From contig NC_134707.1 in NCBI RefSeq assembly GCF_043290135.1, forward strand, positions 83,470,447 to 83,534,446: a stretch of 64,000 nt of DNA, read 5' to 3'. Source of the stretch: Rhipicephalus microplus. Taxonomy: Eukaryota > Arthropoda > Arachnida > Ixodida > Ixodidae. Made by a program: the position numbers and the translations under genes. The number at the start of each line of letters is the position of its first letter. Position 1 is the stretch's first letter. The notes under the pieces are model-generated. The model saw only the letters and a list, made by a program, of their open reading frames with translations. It was not told where the DNA came from and did no database searches. Below are positions 32,994 to 44,404 of this stretch, piece after piece.

Positions 32994-33812
32994 ACTTAAA
33001 GGGGCCCTGCAACACTTTTCAATGTAATTGTCTAGTGGTTTCACGAAAAGAGTGTATCGCCTCGCAAATCGACTGCCACAAAAATATTCAAGATCCGTCG
33101 CCTACAAGCAGAGTTACCCTGTTTTACAGTACACTTGTGGTGCTTTCTCTCATCTCATATCAGCGAGTGTGCTGAAAACTACGCAGAAAAAAGGGGAAGA
33201 AGACAAGGGGGGTGAGGAGATGCACCCCTTCAGATCACGTCACGTCCTTCAACGTTTTCAGTTTTTTTTTTTTTTCTCCAAATACGCAACTTCATGTCAA
33301 GGTGATCGCCAGCACGCATACAGGCACTTTGCGGCGTTGCACAGGGTCCACGAAAATCTGCAGACAGTGGGTAAATGGTGCAGAAATTTGGGTACATGGC
33401 ATCACCTATAGACTAATTTACGAGTGGTTTTGACATTTGAATGCCACCATATTGGGCTGTTAACCACTGTGTTTTACATCGTTAAATACAAAATGAAGTG
33501 TTACGGTAGACACATGCGTGTGGAAACGATCTGACCGGTCCATACGACTTTTCATGGCGTCATTCATTCATGTTGCAACATACAAAAGCAAGAAAATATC
33601 AGCTCAACAGCCTAATATGGCATCACCCACATGTCTTAGGCAAAATGGTCTATAGAAAGAAGAAAGAGTGATTTCGAGTTGAATTTGAGAGTTCTATATT
33701 CCAGTCTGCGTGCCGCACTGCAATGTTTCACTCGCATGTTCACGAGAGCCTCGATTGCTGATTGGCAGTGATTTCCAGCCAAGCCAAAGAAATGTTCCGG
33801 GGCCTCTTTGAA
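32994..33812. mobile_element. Non-autonomous element with TTAAAGGGGCC ends, copy 1
   Basis: It begins cttaaaggggccctgcaac and ends ggggcctctttgaaa, imperfect terminal inverted repeats. It has no supported ORF. The sequence just inside the left end (aaaggggccctgcaacactt) is shared with 36365. Confidence 0.6.
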
Positions 33813-36121
33813 ATATTACATCTCACCGAGCAGTGATGTCGGAAATCTTTGTTGAAATTCACCAGGACGTTAAAAGTTCCTCGCCGAAAACCAGTGACAC
33901 TAACATGTGTCTGTGTGGGAAACTCACTGGCGTGATCAAAGGTTTCCGATATCCCTATATGGAGCTAATACAATAGGCTGAGGAATCTATGTGAATTATT
34001 TCTGGGTGGAGCTCGAAATACCTAGCACGGAGCTGATCCACATTCTTAGGTTGTAACCGAGTATAGTCTGGCATGTTTTTCCACCACTTTGTCCCGGTGA
34101 CTCGGCAACCATGAAAATTCACATAAGTTGTCAGGATTGAAATACACGTCTAAACTTGAAAATATTACACAGGTACACAGGCACATCAAATCAACCTCAG
34201 TGAATTATGTGAGAAGTTCCTTATCCTGTACTTCAATTGCGAACAAACATTAACCGCTGTTATTCAGACGCGATTATGCAGACACTAGTCGAGGTGGGAG
34301 GTGTTGATTTGTGATAATGACAAAGAAGATTTTTCTTATGAACATTTCTATTTCTTGCAACTGCTTTGATAATGAAAAATATAGGGCAAACTTATTGTAA
34401 AATAGCCACAGGCACGCAGCTTAAAGGCACACTTAAGTGAAACAATGGCTTGGTTTAGGTCAACACACTGCAATCTGAAAATTCTAATGTCAAAAGTTTC
34501 GATACCATAACTTGATTATTACTGGGTGAAATTAAGGTTGAAATTTCATCTTTCAGTCCTGCGCAAAAATATTCGCATGTGACGGTCACGAGTTTTGAAA
34601 TGTATTTTTTTTCATATTTTCACGGCATTGGCTCAATGAAATGTTCTGAAACTTGAAAAGTTAATTCTGCGGCACCCACACATGGCAATGTACTTCATTT
34701 TTACCAACTAGAAGCTACGTAGGACCTGGTAGATGCTGCCAAAATCTACGGCATCAGGACGTTTGGTGTGCAAGTCGCAACGTGGTGTCTCCACCTGCAT
34801 TTTTCATTCACCCATTTACTCGTTTACCAAGCGCCATTTTGAGTGAAGAGTGGTCTTTTTGGGACTGTGAAAAGGTACGTCACTAACACACAAAAAAAAA
34901 TTGTTCTCTCTTGTTGTGCATTTAATATTCACACAGCTAAACAGCAGTTGTGAAGCAAAGACTGTCTCTATAGGTGCCACCACAATAAAAAAAAAGATAA
35001 CAGCGAACACAAAGACATTGGATGCAACGCACTGGGACTGCCCAACCACATTCTCCATTGTCTGATGCAGTCTCGTGAACATCTGTCTATTAATCAACTA
35101 CACTAGATGTAACCACGGCAGCACTGAGCAGTTACGTGGCTTCACTGTATGTTGGCTTCATATAGCTGTAACCAACAAGAAGTCAAACTTCTCACAGCCT
35201 CTTAATTAGTTTCCTTTTGCCGTGTTTCCATCCATCTATATGGTAACCACGTATTCTAGGTTCTGCGAAAGCCCGCGAAATACAATGCAGTTGTAATTTT
35301 GTGATGAAGATGTTCTCAAGAGAATGCGATGCAGAGAGTATTTGGACTAGGAAACGTGACGTCGTCAGGGCATGCGCCCCTTTCGCCGCTCTGACAGGGA
35401 CATCTCTTTGTTGAAGCATTGGCTACAGCGAGAAATTGCTCAACAATTTCACGCCACTTCGAACCTCCGCGTTTGACCGAACATCTGTCTTGCGTCAATT
35501 TGTCACAGTTCTACAATGTACAGCCCCGCAAAATGAAAGGGGCTGCAAAAAACAATTGTACAGAAGTTAAGACTTGTAACATGAAGGTACATGCTTTCTT
35601 TTTTTCCATTTTGGAAACCATCTATGCCACCAGTATCACCATCCTGTGTACCCCTCTGACAAGTGTGAAAGCAGGCTACATCTGCAGTTAATTTTTGGTT
35701 TGTATATCTCTCACCAGCAATACCATGGCAGCCTTGAGGAGCTTTGAGACCCTTGCCGTTATATTTTTACGCTGTGCTGTTAGTCACACATATGAATAGC
35801 CAGGTTGTGGGTTCATTTCCAACGAACAAAACAGGTGATTTTCGTCCATTGTAATTACGATCAAACTATGTCATAGTTACTATGCTATTAATACAATAAT
35901 AATTTGTTGCCCCTGTGCTTTCCTCGGCCTAATTGGAGGGTGAATTCATATGGACGTGCCTTTCCCGCGAAAAGTTCTTTTATTTTGCCCACACATCATT
36001 AGGATAGTTTCACTTATGTGGATCACTGAGAGGCATTCACTTTGTCACAGGTTCTACATTCGCAAAACAATTTCGAGTCAATTACACCACTGTAACTTAT
36101 TTAATATCTAGAGTTCTAGGT
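33813..36121. other. Non-coding, probably repeat-derived
   Basis: No coding region is supported. The stretch 34420-34870 has the style of a dispersed tick repeat (tgctgccaaaatctacgg, catcaggacgtttggtgtgc, gcgccattttgagtg), but no second copy is in this window, so this rests on memory of tick sequences only. The GC-richer block near 35340-35480 shows no gene. Confidence 0.35.
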
Positions 36122-36312
36122 CAAGGATATGATTATAGACGCCGTAGCTGAGGGCTCCAAAAATTTTAACCACTTGGTGTTAACAGACACTGACATTGCA
36201 CAGTGCACAGTCCTCAACCATTTCGCCACCACTGAAATGCGACCGCCATGGCCGAGATTGAACTTGCGACCTTTGGGTCAGCACCCAAGTCACTGATTTA
36301 CTATGGCGGACC
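36122..36312 (+). repeat. Dispersed tick repeat ('gttttacgtccaaaaccac'), copy 3, 5'-truncated
   Basis: gatatgattatagacgccgt, agggctccaaaaattttaac and gaaatgcgaccgccatggcc match copies 1 and 2; the ttttacgtcc start is missing. Confidence 0.65.
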
Positions 36313-36481
36313 AAGTGAACCACTGTCCAAGACGACATTACAACTACAGAGTCCAGTCACATGCTTTAAAGGGGCCCTGCAACACTTTCTGAGCACGGTC
36401 AGAAAATGCTACCTATCGGTAGTAGAGGCTCCAGAGAACAAGCCTGCCAAATATTATCGCGCAGCATGTGGCCGGAAATTT

Positions 36482-36655
36482 CCAATGAATTCTAAGATGC
36501 TTATAAACCAAACAGAAAATAATACCAAAAAAAGTGTAAGGGATGTTATTAGAGTTAATTGTAATGCAAATGTGAAGAAAGCTAAGTGGACGAAAAGATA
36601 ACTTGCCATCGGCAGGGGGCCAAACCTGCAACCGTTAGTCAGCTGCCAGGTCGTA
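36482..36655 (-). repeat. tRNA-derived SINE (Ruka-like), 5'-degenerate copy
   Basis: On the minus strand a B-box-like ggttgcaggtttggccccct is followed by gatggcaagttatcttttcg, tccacttagctttcttcac and a tail containing ataacatccctta. This body matches the plus-strand SINE at 36790. It directly abuts ggccggaaattt of the host element. Confidence 0.7.
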
Positions 36656-36789
36656 ATAAGATCACGTGCTACGCGATGTCAAAAGACAGAAAAAGAGTGT
36701 GCCACGCTCGCCGTCCTGGCTAATAGGGGCACCGACTGACACTCCCACATTGAAATGCACACATATACCCGATAAAATTAACAGGGAGA

Positions 36790-36992
36790 TGGCCGCTGCG
36801 ATAGCTCAGTTGATAGAGCATCGGACGCATTATTCGAAGGTTGCAGGTTCAGTTCCTGTCCACACCCGTAATCTTTTTGTCCACGTTTGTATCTTCATAT
36901 TTACATTACATTTATAACACATAACTTCCCCTGTACTACTTATGGCATTACTCTCGCTTAGTTCTAATTATTACTGTGTCTATCAAAGAAAA
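36790..36992 (+). repeat. tRNA-derived SINE (Ruka-like)
   Basis: The head is tRNA-like: an A box in gatagctcagttgatagagc, a foldable anticodon arm tcgga/ttcga, and a B box in ggttgcaggttcagttcc. An AT-rich body follows (cttcatatttacattacatt, cataacttcccctgtac). The position before the anticodon is G instead of T and the acceptor stem does not pair, so it is not a working tRNA gene. Resembles the Ruka SINE described from brown ear ticks (named from memory). Confidence 0.75.
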
Positions 36993-37503
36993 ACAAGCCC
37001 TTAAAATGCCCGTTCTTTTCATAAATTCTCTATTTTAGCTAAAAATCACTTCGTCTTCTCTCGTAAAATGATACTACATATTCAGAAACCATCATAGGCT
37101 CAGATATCACGCCATTGGCTTGTTTGAGCAACACACGCTCGGGAGCTACTGGGGCCGCCGCGAAAGCCCCCCGACCTGTCTGAGTGCGATGAAATCGAAA
37201 AGCCGTGCATTAAAAGAGAGAAAAAAAGGGGGGCGGGAGGGGGGGGAAGTGCTCAAGGTTATGAGGCACGCATGACGTATTTTCATTCCCCTGTTCCCTT
37301 TCTCCCTGCTTATTCATCCAGCGCTTTCATGAGGACGAGAGAAGAGAGAGAGAAAGCAATTGCAGCATGCAACCAATCAGTGCAACTCTGCTCGTACTGG
37401 ACACATTCTCAAAATTTTAGCACAAGTGAATTCGTAAGGGAATAAGCTTCTTTAGTGAATCCATTGCATGACTACTTCGAAAAGTGTACCGAGGCCTCTT
37501 TAA

Positions 37504-39104
37504 CAGCCAATTTAAACTAAATCTATGAACTCGATCACGCATACAAGCCGAAAGAGGGGGCATTGAAGTACAGCACACCCAAGACATATTTAATCGATCC
37601 ATGCTGCTTGACACCAGCTGTGCAACAGAGAAAGTCACAATGAAGGAAGGTCGATTGCGATTGAAAGTGACACTTGTGACTGTGCCACGACATGTTCATT
37701 TAATGTGGTGCTGGCTGCGAACCCAGTAAGAAGTTACCAACAAAACGCAGAAGTCTAAAACAAAGCACAAACCTGCCGAGATGTCTAAGCCATTTGTAAT
37801 TTATTGAAATGTTAGACTTTAATAATGAGACATCAAAAGAAATCAGGAGGTCCCAATACAGTCTCTTGACCATGGGACCTCCTTCTGCATACTAAATGCT
37901 TGTTTGGTACACAATTTTTATCAATAAAATTCTTATTCTGATGGTGCACTGCATGACATGTATGTGTATGATTATTGGCTATGTAGAAACTGAACGACTT
38001 TTTTTTTGTACCCATATACATGTTTTTCAAAAGAGCCATTGCCGAAGTACTCTACAGAGAACACTAAATAATTTATGACAAGCGATAAGTGAAAATCGGG
38101 AAACAAAAATGAAATCCTTACCATTACCAAGCAGCCGAGCGTATCATCACCAGCAAAACGAAACTAAAAGAAAAAGAACGCAAGAGAAAACGCAAAAACA
38201 ACGAATGAACAAAACTGAACAAAAATTACACAAGAACACGGGTTGACATCAGGCGAGAAAAGGTAACAAGTTGTAGTACGTGCTATACGTTAACATGCCA
38301 ACATGAAAGGTAGAATATACGTAATTAGAACAACGGGGGCAGAAAAAGCGTCCTCGATATGGAAATAAACAGCTGCGAGGTCTCGAACCAGCCAAAATTA
38401 ACGCCCGCTCCACGCTGTCACGGCAAGAGACGTGACCGGGACGGGCAACAGAGCCACTAATCCGTGAAATGCCAGCTGAAGGGCGGGTAGAAGAGCTGTC
38501 AAAAGACGCACGGCTTCAATAACAACAAACCCGGCTTGTAAAGTACGCGATGCGCATCTTCTAAGCTCACGAGAGCCCAATACGACTTTCCTAGTGGGCA
38601 GTTTCTCCGCATCAATTGAACCGTAGAGTTATCCTTACGTAACAGTAAGAACGGATGGGTAGATCACAACAGCACCATTTAGCGTAGTGCAAAACGCGCG
38701 GTTACAGCTTCACAAAACCACGAACGGTATCGCAGTTTTTGACAAAATCAAAAGCAGTCCGTCCCGTCCTCAAAAGCGGCTAACGTGTCCGACACCCGAT
38801 TCCATGCCCGGTATTAGTTTACAAAAATCACGAGCGCTCCCAAAGGAGAACCACTATCACGCGATAGGCGCATCTCCCTAGACAGACTAGTTGGTCTCCC
38901 AGGCACCACCGAGACGTACGGTAGGCTCCGGTTTAAGTCCTAGACAAAGCCTGGTCATTCGCTTACCTGTAGCAATTGATGGGTGCCTTAATATGTTGGG
39001 GCATCTGGTCAAAAAATATCTTGAAAGGCTCGAATTGCGGGTCAGCCATATTACCAGCGACCACACAGGGTTATACATTGGCGGTTGGCACGGAGGAATG
39101 GGCG
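37504..39104. other. Non-coding stretch, nothing recognised
   Basis: Small ORFs at 38398-38580 (minus) and 38687-38881 (plus) have no recognisable features. From about 39080 the sequence becomes ggcggttgg / gatggatgg simple repeat, which borders the LINE 3' tail. Confidence 0.35.
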
Positions 39105-39291
39105 GTTGGCAACAGCAGCGGATGAATGGGTGGATGGATAGATATGGCTGTACCCTTTAGATCGGGCGGTGGCTAGCGCCACCAAGCCGTAATACTTAAT
39201 GAACTCAAAACTATATTTATTTATTTTTTCCTTAAAAAGTGAGTTTGAGGATTCGCACTTTGCAGTGTAGAGTTTATTTTCACTCGTGCCT

Positions 39292-39684
39292 TCACTTTAG
39301 CCACCAATGAGATAACCTCCTTCTAGTTAACTCTACTTGCCTAAAGTCTATTTTGCCCTCCCGGTCCCTAAACCCCAGTGCTTTGAAAAACTCTGCGCCA
39401 TCATCCTGAACTATAGGGTGAAGCCCTTTACAGAACATTACCAAGTGTTCGGCAGTTTCTTCTTCCTCTCCACACGCACTGCATACTGTGTCTACCCCTT
39501 CGTATTTGGCCCGATATGTCTTGGTTCGCAGTACTCCCGTCCTTGCCTCAAACAGTAGAGAACTACCCCGAGTATTATCATAGATCCTTTCCTTGGCAAT
39601 TTCCTGCTTAAAAGTTCGATAGATCTCTAGTGCGGACTTCTTATTCATGCCCATTTTGCACATGTCAGTCTCCGTTTCCTTCAC
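39292..39684 (-). pseudogene. LINE A C-terminal zinc-knuckle region
   Basis: ALEIYRTFKQEIAKERIYDN, then CSACGEEEETAEHLVMFC (C-x2-C-x8-H-x4-C), then QVELTRRRLSHWWLK. This is the nucleic-acid-binding C-terminus of LINE ORF2. It is separated from RT by the shared TAG and a TAA near 39702. Confidence 0.8.
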
Positions 39685-39852
39685 TTTCTTCTTAACCGAT
39701 AGTTATTTTTGGTTTGGCCACCTGCTGTTTTCTAAGTATTTACCAGTCAACTTCCTGGTTCGCTTCCTCCATTTTGTATAGACATTCTTCATGTACAAGT
39801 AGCTGAAAACCTTCCTAGCCCAACGCTCCTCCTTCATTTCTCTCAATCGCTT

Positions 39853-40512
39853 CTAAAATTTTATCTTGCTGCTAGCTTCCCTGCCCTCAAATGATGTCCA
39901 TCCCATATCACCTTGTACTCCCTGATTTGGTGTATTCCCGTGAGCTCCTAAAGCAAGCCTACCTATTCCACGTTGCTTAATTTCTAATCTTGCTTGAACT
40001 TCTGATCTCATGAACAAGACCGCATTGCCGAACGTCAGCCCTGGAACCATGACCCCTTTCCATATTCCTCTCACAACATCATACCTATTGTAATTCCACA
40101 GTGCCCTGTTTTTCATCACTGCTGCATTCCTGTTACCTTTAGTCGTCACGTATATTTCGTGTTTCCTCAGGTACTCGGTCCCATTGCTTATCCATACGCC
40201 CAGATATTTGTATTTATCTGTTATCTCTAGCGTGACGTCCTGTATCCTAAGCTCACTACCTTCGTTGTCATTGAAAATCATGACTGCTGATTTTTCCTTA
40301 CTGAATCTAAAATCTAACCTATCTCCCTCATTACCGCAGATGTCCATCAATCTCTGCAAATCTTCCTTGTTGTTGGCCATTAGCACTATATCATCTGCGT
40401 ACATTAATGCTGGTAGTGCCTGATCAATAAGTTTTCCTTGTTTGACTAAAGAGAGGTTGAAGCCCAGCCCACTTCCCTCTAATTTTGCCTCTAATCCTTG
40501 TAGGTACATCAT
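39853..40512 (-). pseudogene. LINE A reverse transcriptase C-terminal fragment
   Basis: 219 codons: MMYLQGLEAKLEGSGLGF, the catalytic MYADDIVLMANN (residues about 37-48) and the thumb and connection (YLGVWISNGTEYLRKH). It differs from the plus-strand copy by only a few residues and lacks that copy's TGA at the NRAL-W position. Both copies stop with TAG directly after SSKIKF. Confidence 0.85.
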
Positions 40513-40785
40513 GAATAATAAGGGTGACAGGGGGCCCCCCTGCCTAAGCCCCCGTTTTACCTCTGCAGGCTTGGATACCTGTTTTTCCCACTTTATAACT
40601 ACCTTTACATTTATAGATACCCTTTAAAAGATTAGTGACTACATGTTCCACGCCTAGTGTGTCCAGTATTCCCCACAATTCCTCTTGAACCACGCTATCG
40701 TACGCTCCCTTGATATCCAAGAATGCTAGCCACAGGGGCCTGTGTTCCTTTTCTGCTATTTCGATGCACTGCGTCAGTGAGAACA

Positions 40786-42569
40786 GAGAACAGTATGGTG
40801 GTGGTTCCTAGTGACGAAAAGGCTGAGCGTTGTTGGTTTCGGTTATGGAGCCTAGTGCGCCAAATACAATTTTAAAGGTTGAGCTGCCAGAATGATCACC
40901 ACAGCACGTTTAAAACATATCCGAATCAAAATATACGCTACGCAACAGAGATCGCACAAGCCTCTGAAGCTCTCGGAGTCAAGATTCTGTTTTTCTTCTT
41001 TTCATTTACCCGCTAAGTTATCTTTTACGGCTCTATCTTTATGAAGTGACAACGTGCATTGCACGCTGGTGTATCGAGACTAAATCACCAAAATGATACA
41101 AAAAACACGTTGAAAGCATGAGGCACAGCGAACTAACGAAGCAGTGCGAATGTCACGACAGCCATTCAGAAAGTTTCGCGAGCGAACCAGTTCGGGGAAT
41201 TCCCATCCTTTCGGCGCCATGAAAATGCACAACATTCGGTTACGAACAGCAGATATCTTTTGTAGCCATTGACGACGGCCTCCTCACTGAATCACTGTAC
41301 GCTTACTTAACACTGTCGTGCAAGGACGCTTCATCGTCGCGTCAGCAAAAACAGGGCGGTTGCGTTCGGAGCCAGTTTGTGAGTGAGCGGTGTATACTTT
41401 AGGGCATAGCGATTTTCAATTTTTTCTTTCGATATAATGTAGGCATGCACAGCGCTCCTGCATAAGTACTGGAGGACAGGACATACTATATGCTACCATC
41501 AAATGGAAGCATATAGGTGTTCTGTGATATACCATATCGCCGCCTCTGACGTACGAAGGGACATCAAGTGGTACCGACTGTGCGAAGTGTTCGAACACTC
41601 CAGTGATTCAGACTGTTCAGCCTCAGCTTTTCTTGCTTTGAAAGAGCTGGTTGGGTTTGTGTTAGCTACAAAAGAAGTTATATTGCTTGCTAAAAAAGAT
41701 TTTTAGCGAGCCACGGAGCATGTGGCGCCACGGACGAGCAACATGAAGAGGTTCTATAGTATAAGGCGAGTAGCTGTGTAAATCATCTAGACTTCTGAAA
41801 ATGAAACATTCTCTCGTTTCGCGTGCATCTGTCTTCACTGAAGTCAGCGAAATGGCGTGCACCTGTCTCTTACTTTGCGTGCAAAGTGCGTGGCCGAGAG
41901 ATAAACGTTTTATTTCGCATGGATTGCATGCCACGCGCGATTGAAGGCGACACCTCAACCAGTTTTCAGAGTGGTATCAAGTATAGCCGAAAGGGAACGA
42001 TATTGGACAGTGCTTGTTAAACTCTCACGACCTTTTGTAAGGGCACCGAATTATTGTACCAGTAGCTCAGCACAACACGGTTGCTTACAGAAACAGTGAC
42101 ATTTAAGTATTCAACGAAAAAAAAAAACAGCATTCGGACCGAATAATTCTCTCCTCCATTGTGCTGCAGACTGCTGTATAAAGCCTGCCAGCCAAGCCTG
42201 AATAAATTTCACCCAATTTCTTCGCGCACATTACAGCAAAGTTCCACGTCGTACTCGCCGAAGATTTTATTCTCAACGCAGTACATGAAATTGTTTCCCT
42301 AAAGTGCTTATCGCACACGCGACAATAAAGCAGCGTTGCTTCCCGCAACAACGGCTTTATTGTTCATGCACCCTGCTGCTTTTAGGTATCGGGGTAGCAG
42401 GAAAACTCGCGCCACAGTGTGAAGTACTGACCACATCACGAGTTCCTTTAATCATACAAGGGCTTTACAGTGGAGTTGCTGCGATTCCAGGCTTTGGGAA
42501 TCGGTCTTTCCAGCCTTAGAGTAAACAAAGATAATTAGTTCATATGCGCCCAATTCACGAAATATACTG
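40786..42569. other. Non-coding stretch left of the tandem array
   Basis: No recognised gene. A minus ORF at 42103-42351 contains LYCRVCDKHFRET, reminiscent of a C2H2/BED-type start but without the paired histidines, so it is not called. Confidence 0.35.
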
Positions 42570-43142
42570 TCATTCTAACTCGAACTTTTTGAGGGTGCAC
42601 GAATGCTAAAAAAAATGGCCGCTGGATGGATAGTATGATAGCCGAGTTGTTTCGCCCATTTTAGTTTGATCAGTCATGTATGTCACTGCCCCGACGTTTT
42701 CGAAGGGCTCGTTCCCATTAGGCTTGCTCGAGTGTGCCCCGCACTGCGGTATCGAGCTGTACACAAACCACATGACTGGAAAATTTGCAGTTTCGGGGAT
42801 GAGAGCAAGTGCGCTGCACTGAGATTCTCATAAATAGTTGAGTCACGTGATGTCGTTTACTGCGTCACAGCTACAGCAGCACCAGCCTCTCCGCTGCTCG
42901 GCCTCGAGGCCAACGCACAGCCGCACAAACATTTTTAGCCAACCAGAACCTGTTCCGCCATTGAGAGCAGGGCTTATTGGCTGGCGCTGCCCGTGATGTC
43001 ACTGCCTGAGTGATAGCACTGATAGGAGAAAGGGGACAAGAGCTCGGTCTTCAGTTGCCTGCTGGCATCGGCGTTGAACGCACGTGCGTTACGTTGGCAG
43101 AAAAAAAAGTATCGCTTCCCGTAAGTACACCGCTTTATCGTC

Positions 43143-43610
43143 ATGCCCGTCAACCGTGCCCCGACTAGTGACGATCTTATTTCGCAAGCTCAAGGGAAGA
43201 TGAAAAACACTTCGAGCCTGCTTCGCTACGTCTTGCTCGCGGAGAGTCTGAAGATATGGGTCCCGTGTGATGATTCCGCAAGCGACGATTCATCGAGCGA
43301 TGACTCGTCCAGTGAAGATTCTTGGAGCGATGACACGTCGACTGACGATGGTGCGGGTTCGGCACCTGCTGTTTCAGGCGCTGGAGTCGAGGTAGGTATT
43401 GCAGAGGCGTCTACTGGACCTGATACTGTCTGTAGGGTTTTACCGTCTGTTTCAGATGACGACGCCGGACCGCCCTGCAGGCATCGCAGAATGGACAACT
43501 TCCCTGGCGAGTAGCGAGTTGACACGGACGATTTGAATACCCTGGAGCTCAGACCAGGACCGAGCGGCTTTCAGGACAGCTCTTCGGAAGAAGACGACGG
43601 TGACGTCTAG
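43143..43610 (+). pseudogene. Ser/Asp-rich acidic protein ORF, unit 1, nonsense-broken
   Basis: ATG 43143 begins MPVNRAPTSDDLISQAQGKM. A conserved TSSLLRYVLLAESLKIWVP core is followed by a DDSSSDD-type repeat. The frame ends at TAG 43512-43514 (GAG TAG where units 2 and 3 have GAG TGG); homology continues to the original stop at 43608-43610. The unit 2 KRRR motif is changed to RHRR here. Function unknown. Confidence 0.7.
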
Positions 43611-44404
43611 CCAGTGCGTGGGGCGCCCTTAGCCATTTGGCTGGACGTTGACTGGGAGGTATTTGAAAAGCCACTTAAGATCCAGACCTTTCTTTTCTTT
43701 ACGAAGTTTAGTGTTCTTTTGCTGCATTTCTTTGCATGATGCGTCTTTTGATTTGTGTTTGTAAATAAAATGTATTTCTTATGGCGCGAAATGTTTTAAA
43801 TAAACTATTAGGCCTATTGTAAACCGAGAATAAAGCAGACGACATTATACAGGTACGATATTACCCTCAAGGAACACTTCAGAGAACACAGACTTGCGAA
43901 CTGCTAGATGGAAACGTGAAAAGCATCATTTATGACATCAGATATACACTTAACACCAAAAAAGGTCAGGACCTGAACTATTGAGATCAAGTCCCGACCA
44001 CAAAAATAAAGAAAAACAGGTTCAGAACTATAGAGGTGCCCTCCGCCTTTGTTCACCTGGATGGGGGGGGGGGGCGCATTCGGCTCTACTATGTTTATCG
44101 TCGAGTGGCCTCGTAACTGTTCTTCCCCGAGATGCCAGTAAGCCTACGTTGGTGCTCCGTTTTACAGTGAAAGCAGTGTATAACTTGAAAAATTCGTATA
44201 GTGGTGGTGGCACGAGCGGTCTCCACTGGCTCTTTTATCAGTTAATCACTCGCAGCATCGTATGCACGCCATCGGCAGCGCTTTGCCATAGCCTCCTTTA
44301 TTTTCTGTGCCCGCGCAGTCAGTCCGCCGGGCCCATTTGGCCGCCTCCCGCATCCTCCTCTCTTTTTGCGTCTGCTGTCCGCCAGGGGCGCTCGCATCCC
44401 AGAA

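Larger units (their letters stand above)
36365..37503. mobile_element. Element with TTAAAGGGGCC ends, copy 2, carrying SINEs
   Basis: It begins tttaaaggggccctgcaac and ends gaggcctctttaac. Two tRNA-derived SINEs sit inside (36482-36655 minus, about 36790-36992 plus). Near 37140-37260 it carries tgcgatgaaatcgaaaag and a purine-rich tract. No ORF. Confidence 0.6.
39105..40785 (-). mobile_element. 5'-truncated non-LTR retrotransposon (LINE family A), copy 1
   Basis: It is nearly identical to the 3' half of the element at 44285-47760. On the minus strand it contains RT from the FSLTQCIEIAEK region through PALMYADDIVLMANN (40512-39853), a C-terminal region with CSACGEEEETAEHLVMFC, and a 3' end gggtacagccatat followed by tccatcc-type tandem repeats. 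The 5' truncation is at about 40785. In-frame stops are present. Confidence 0.9.

Noticed and set aside
36790..36870. Possible tRNA gene (A and B boxes, anticodon arm)
   Set aside because: The base before the anticodon is G, the acceptor stem does not pair, and the sequence continues into a SINE body with a second copy nearby.
38398..38580. Minus-strand 60-codon hydrophobic ORF, considered as a JIP1 first exon
   Set aside because: It has no JIP1 N-terminal features and no donor leaving two bases of a split codon at the right place.
42103..42351. Minus-strand ORF with LYCRVCDKHF, like a zinc-finger start
   Set aside because: The paired histidines of a C2H2 or BED finger are absent and no transposase follows.
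44307..44404. N-terminal 30 codons of the long LINE A frame
   Set aside because: They probably read through flanking or leader sequence by chance. They are not similar to an endonuclease start, so they were left out of the protein call.
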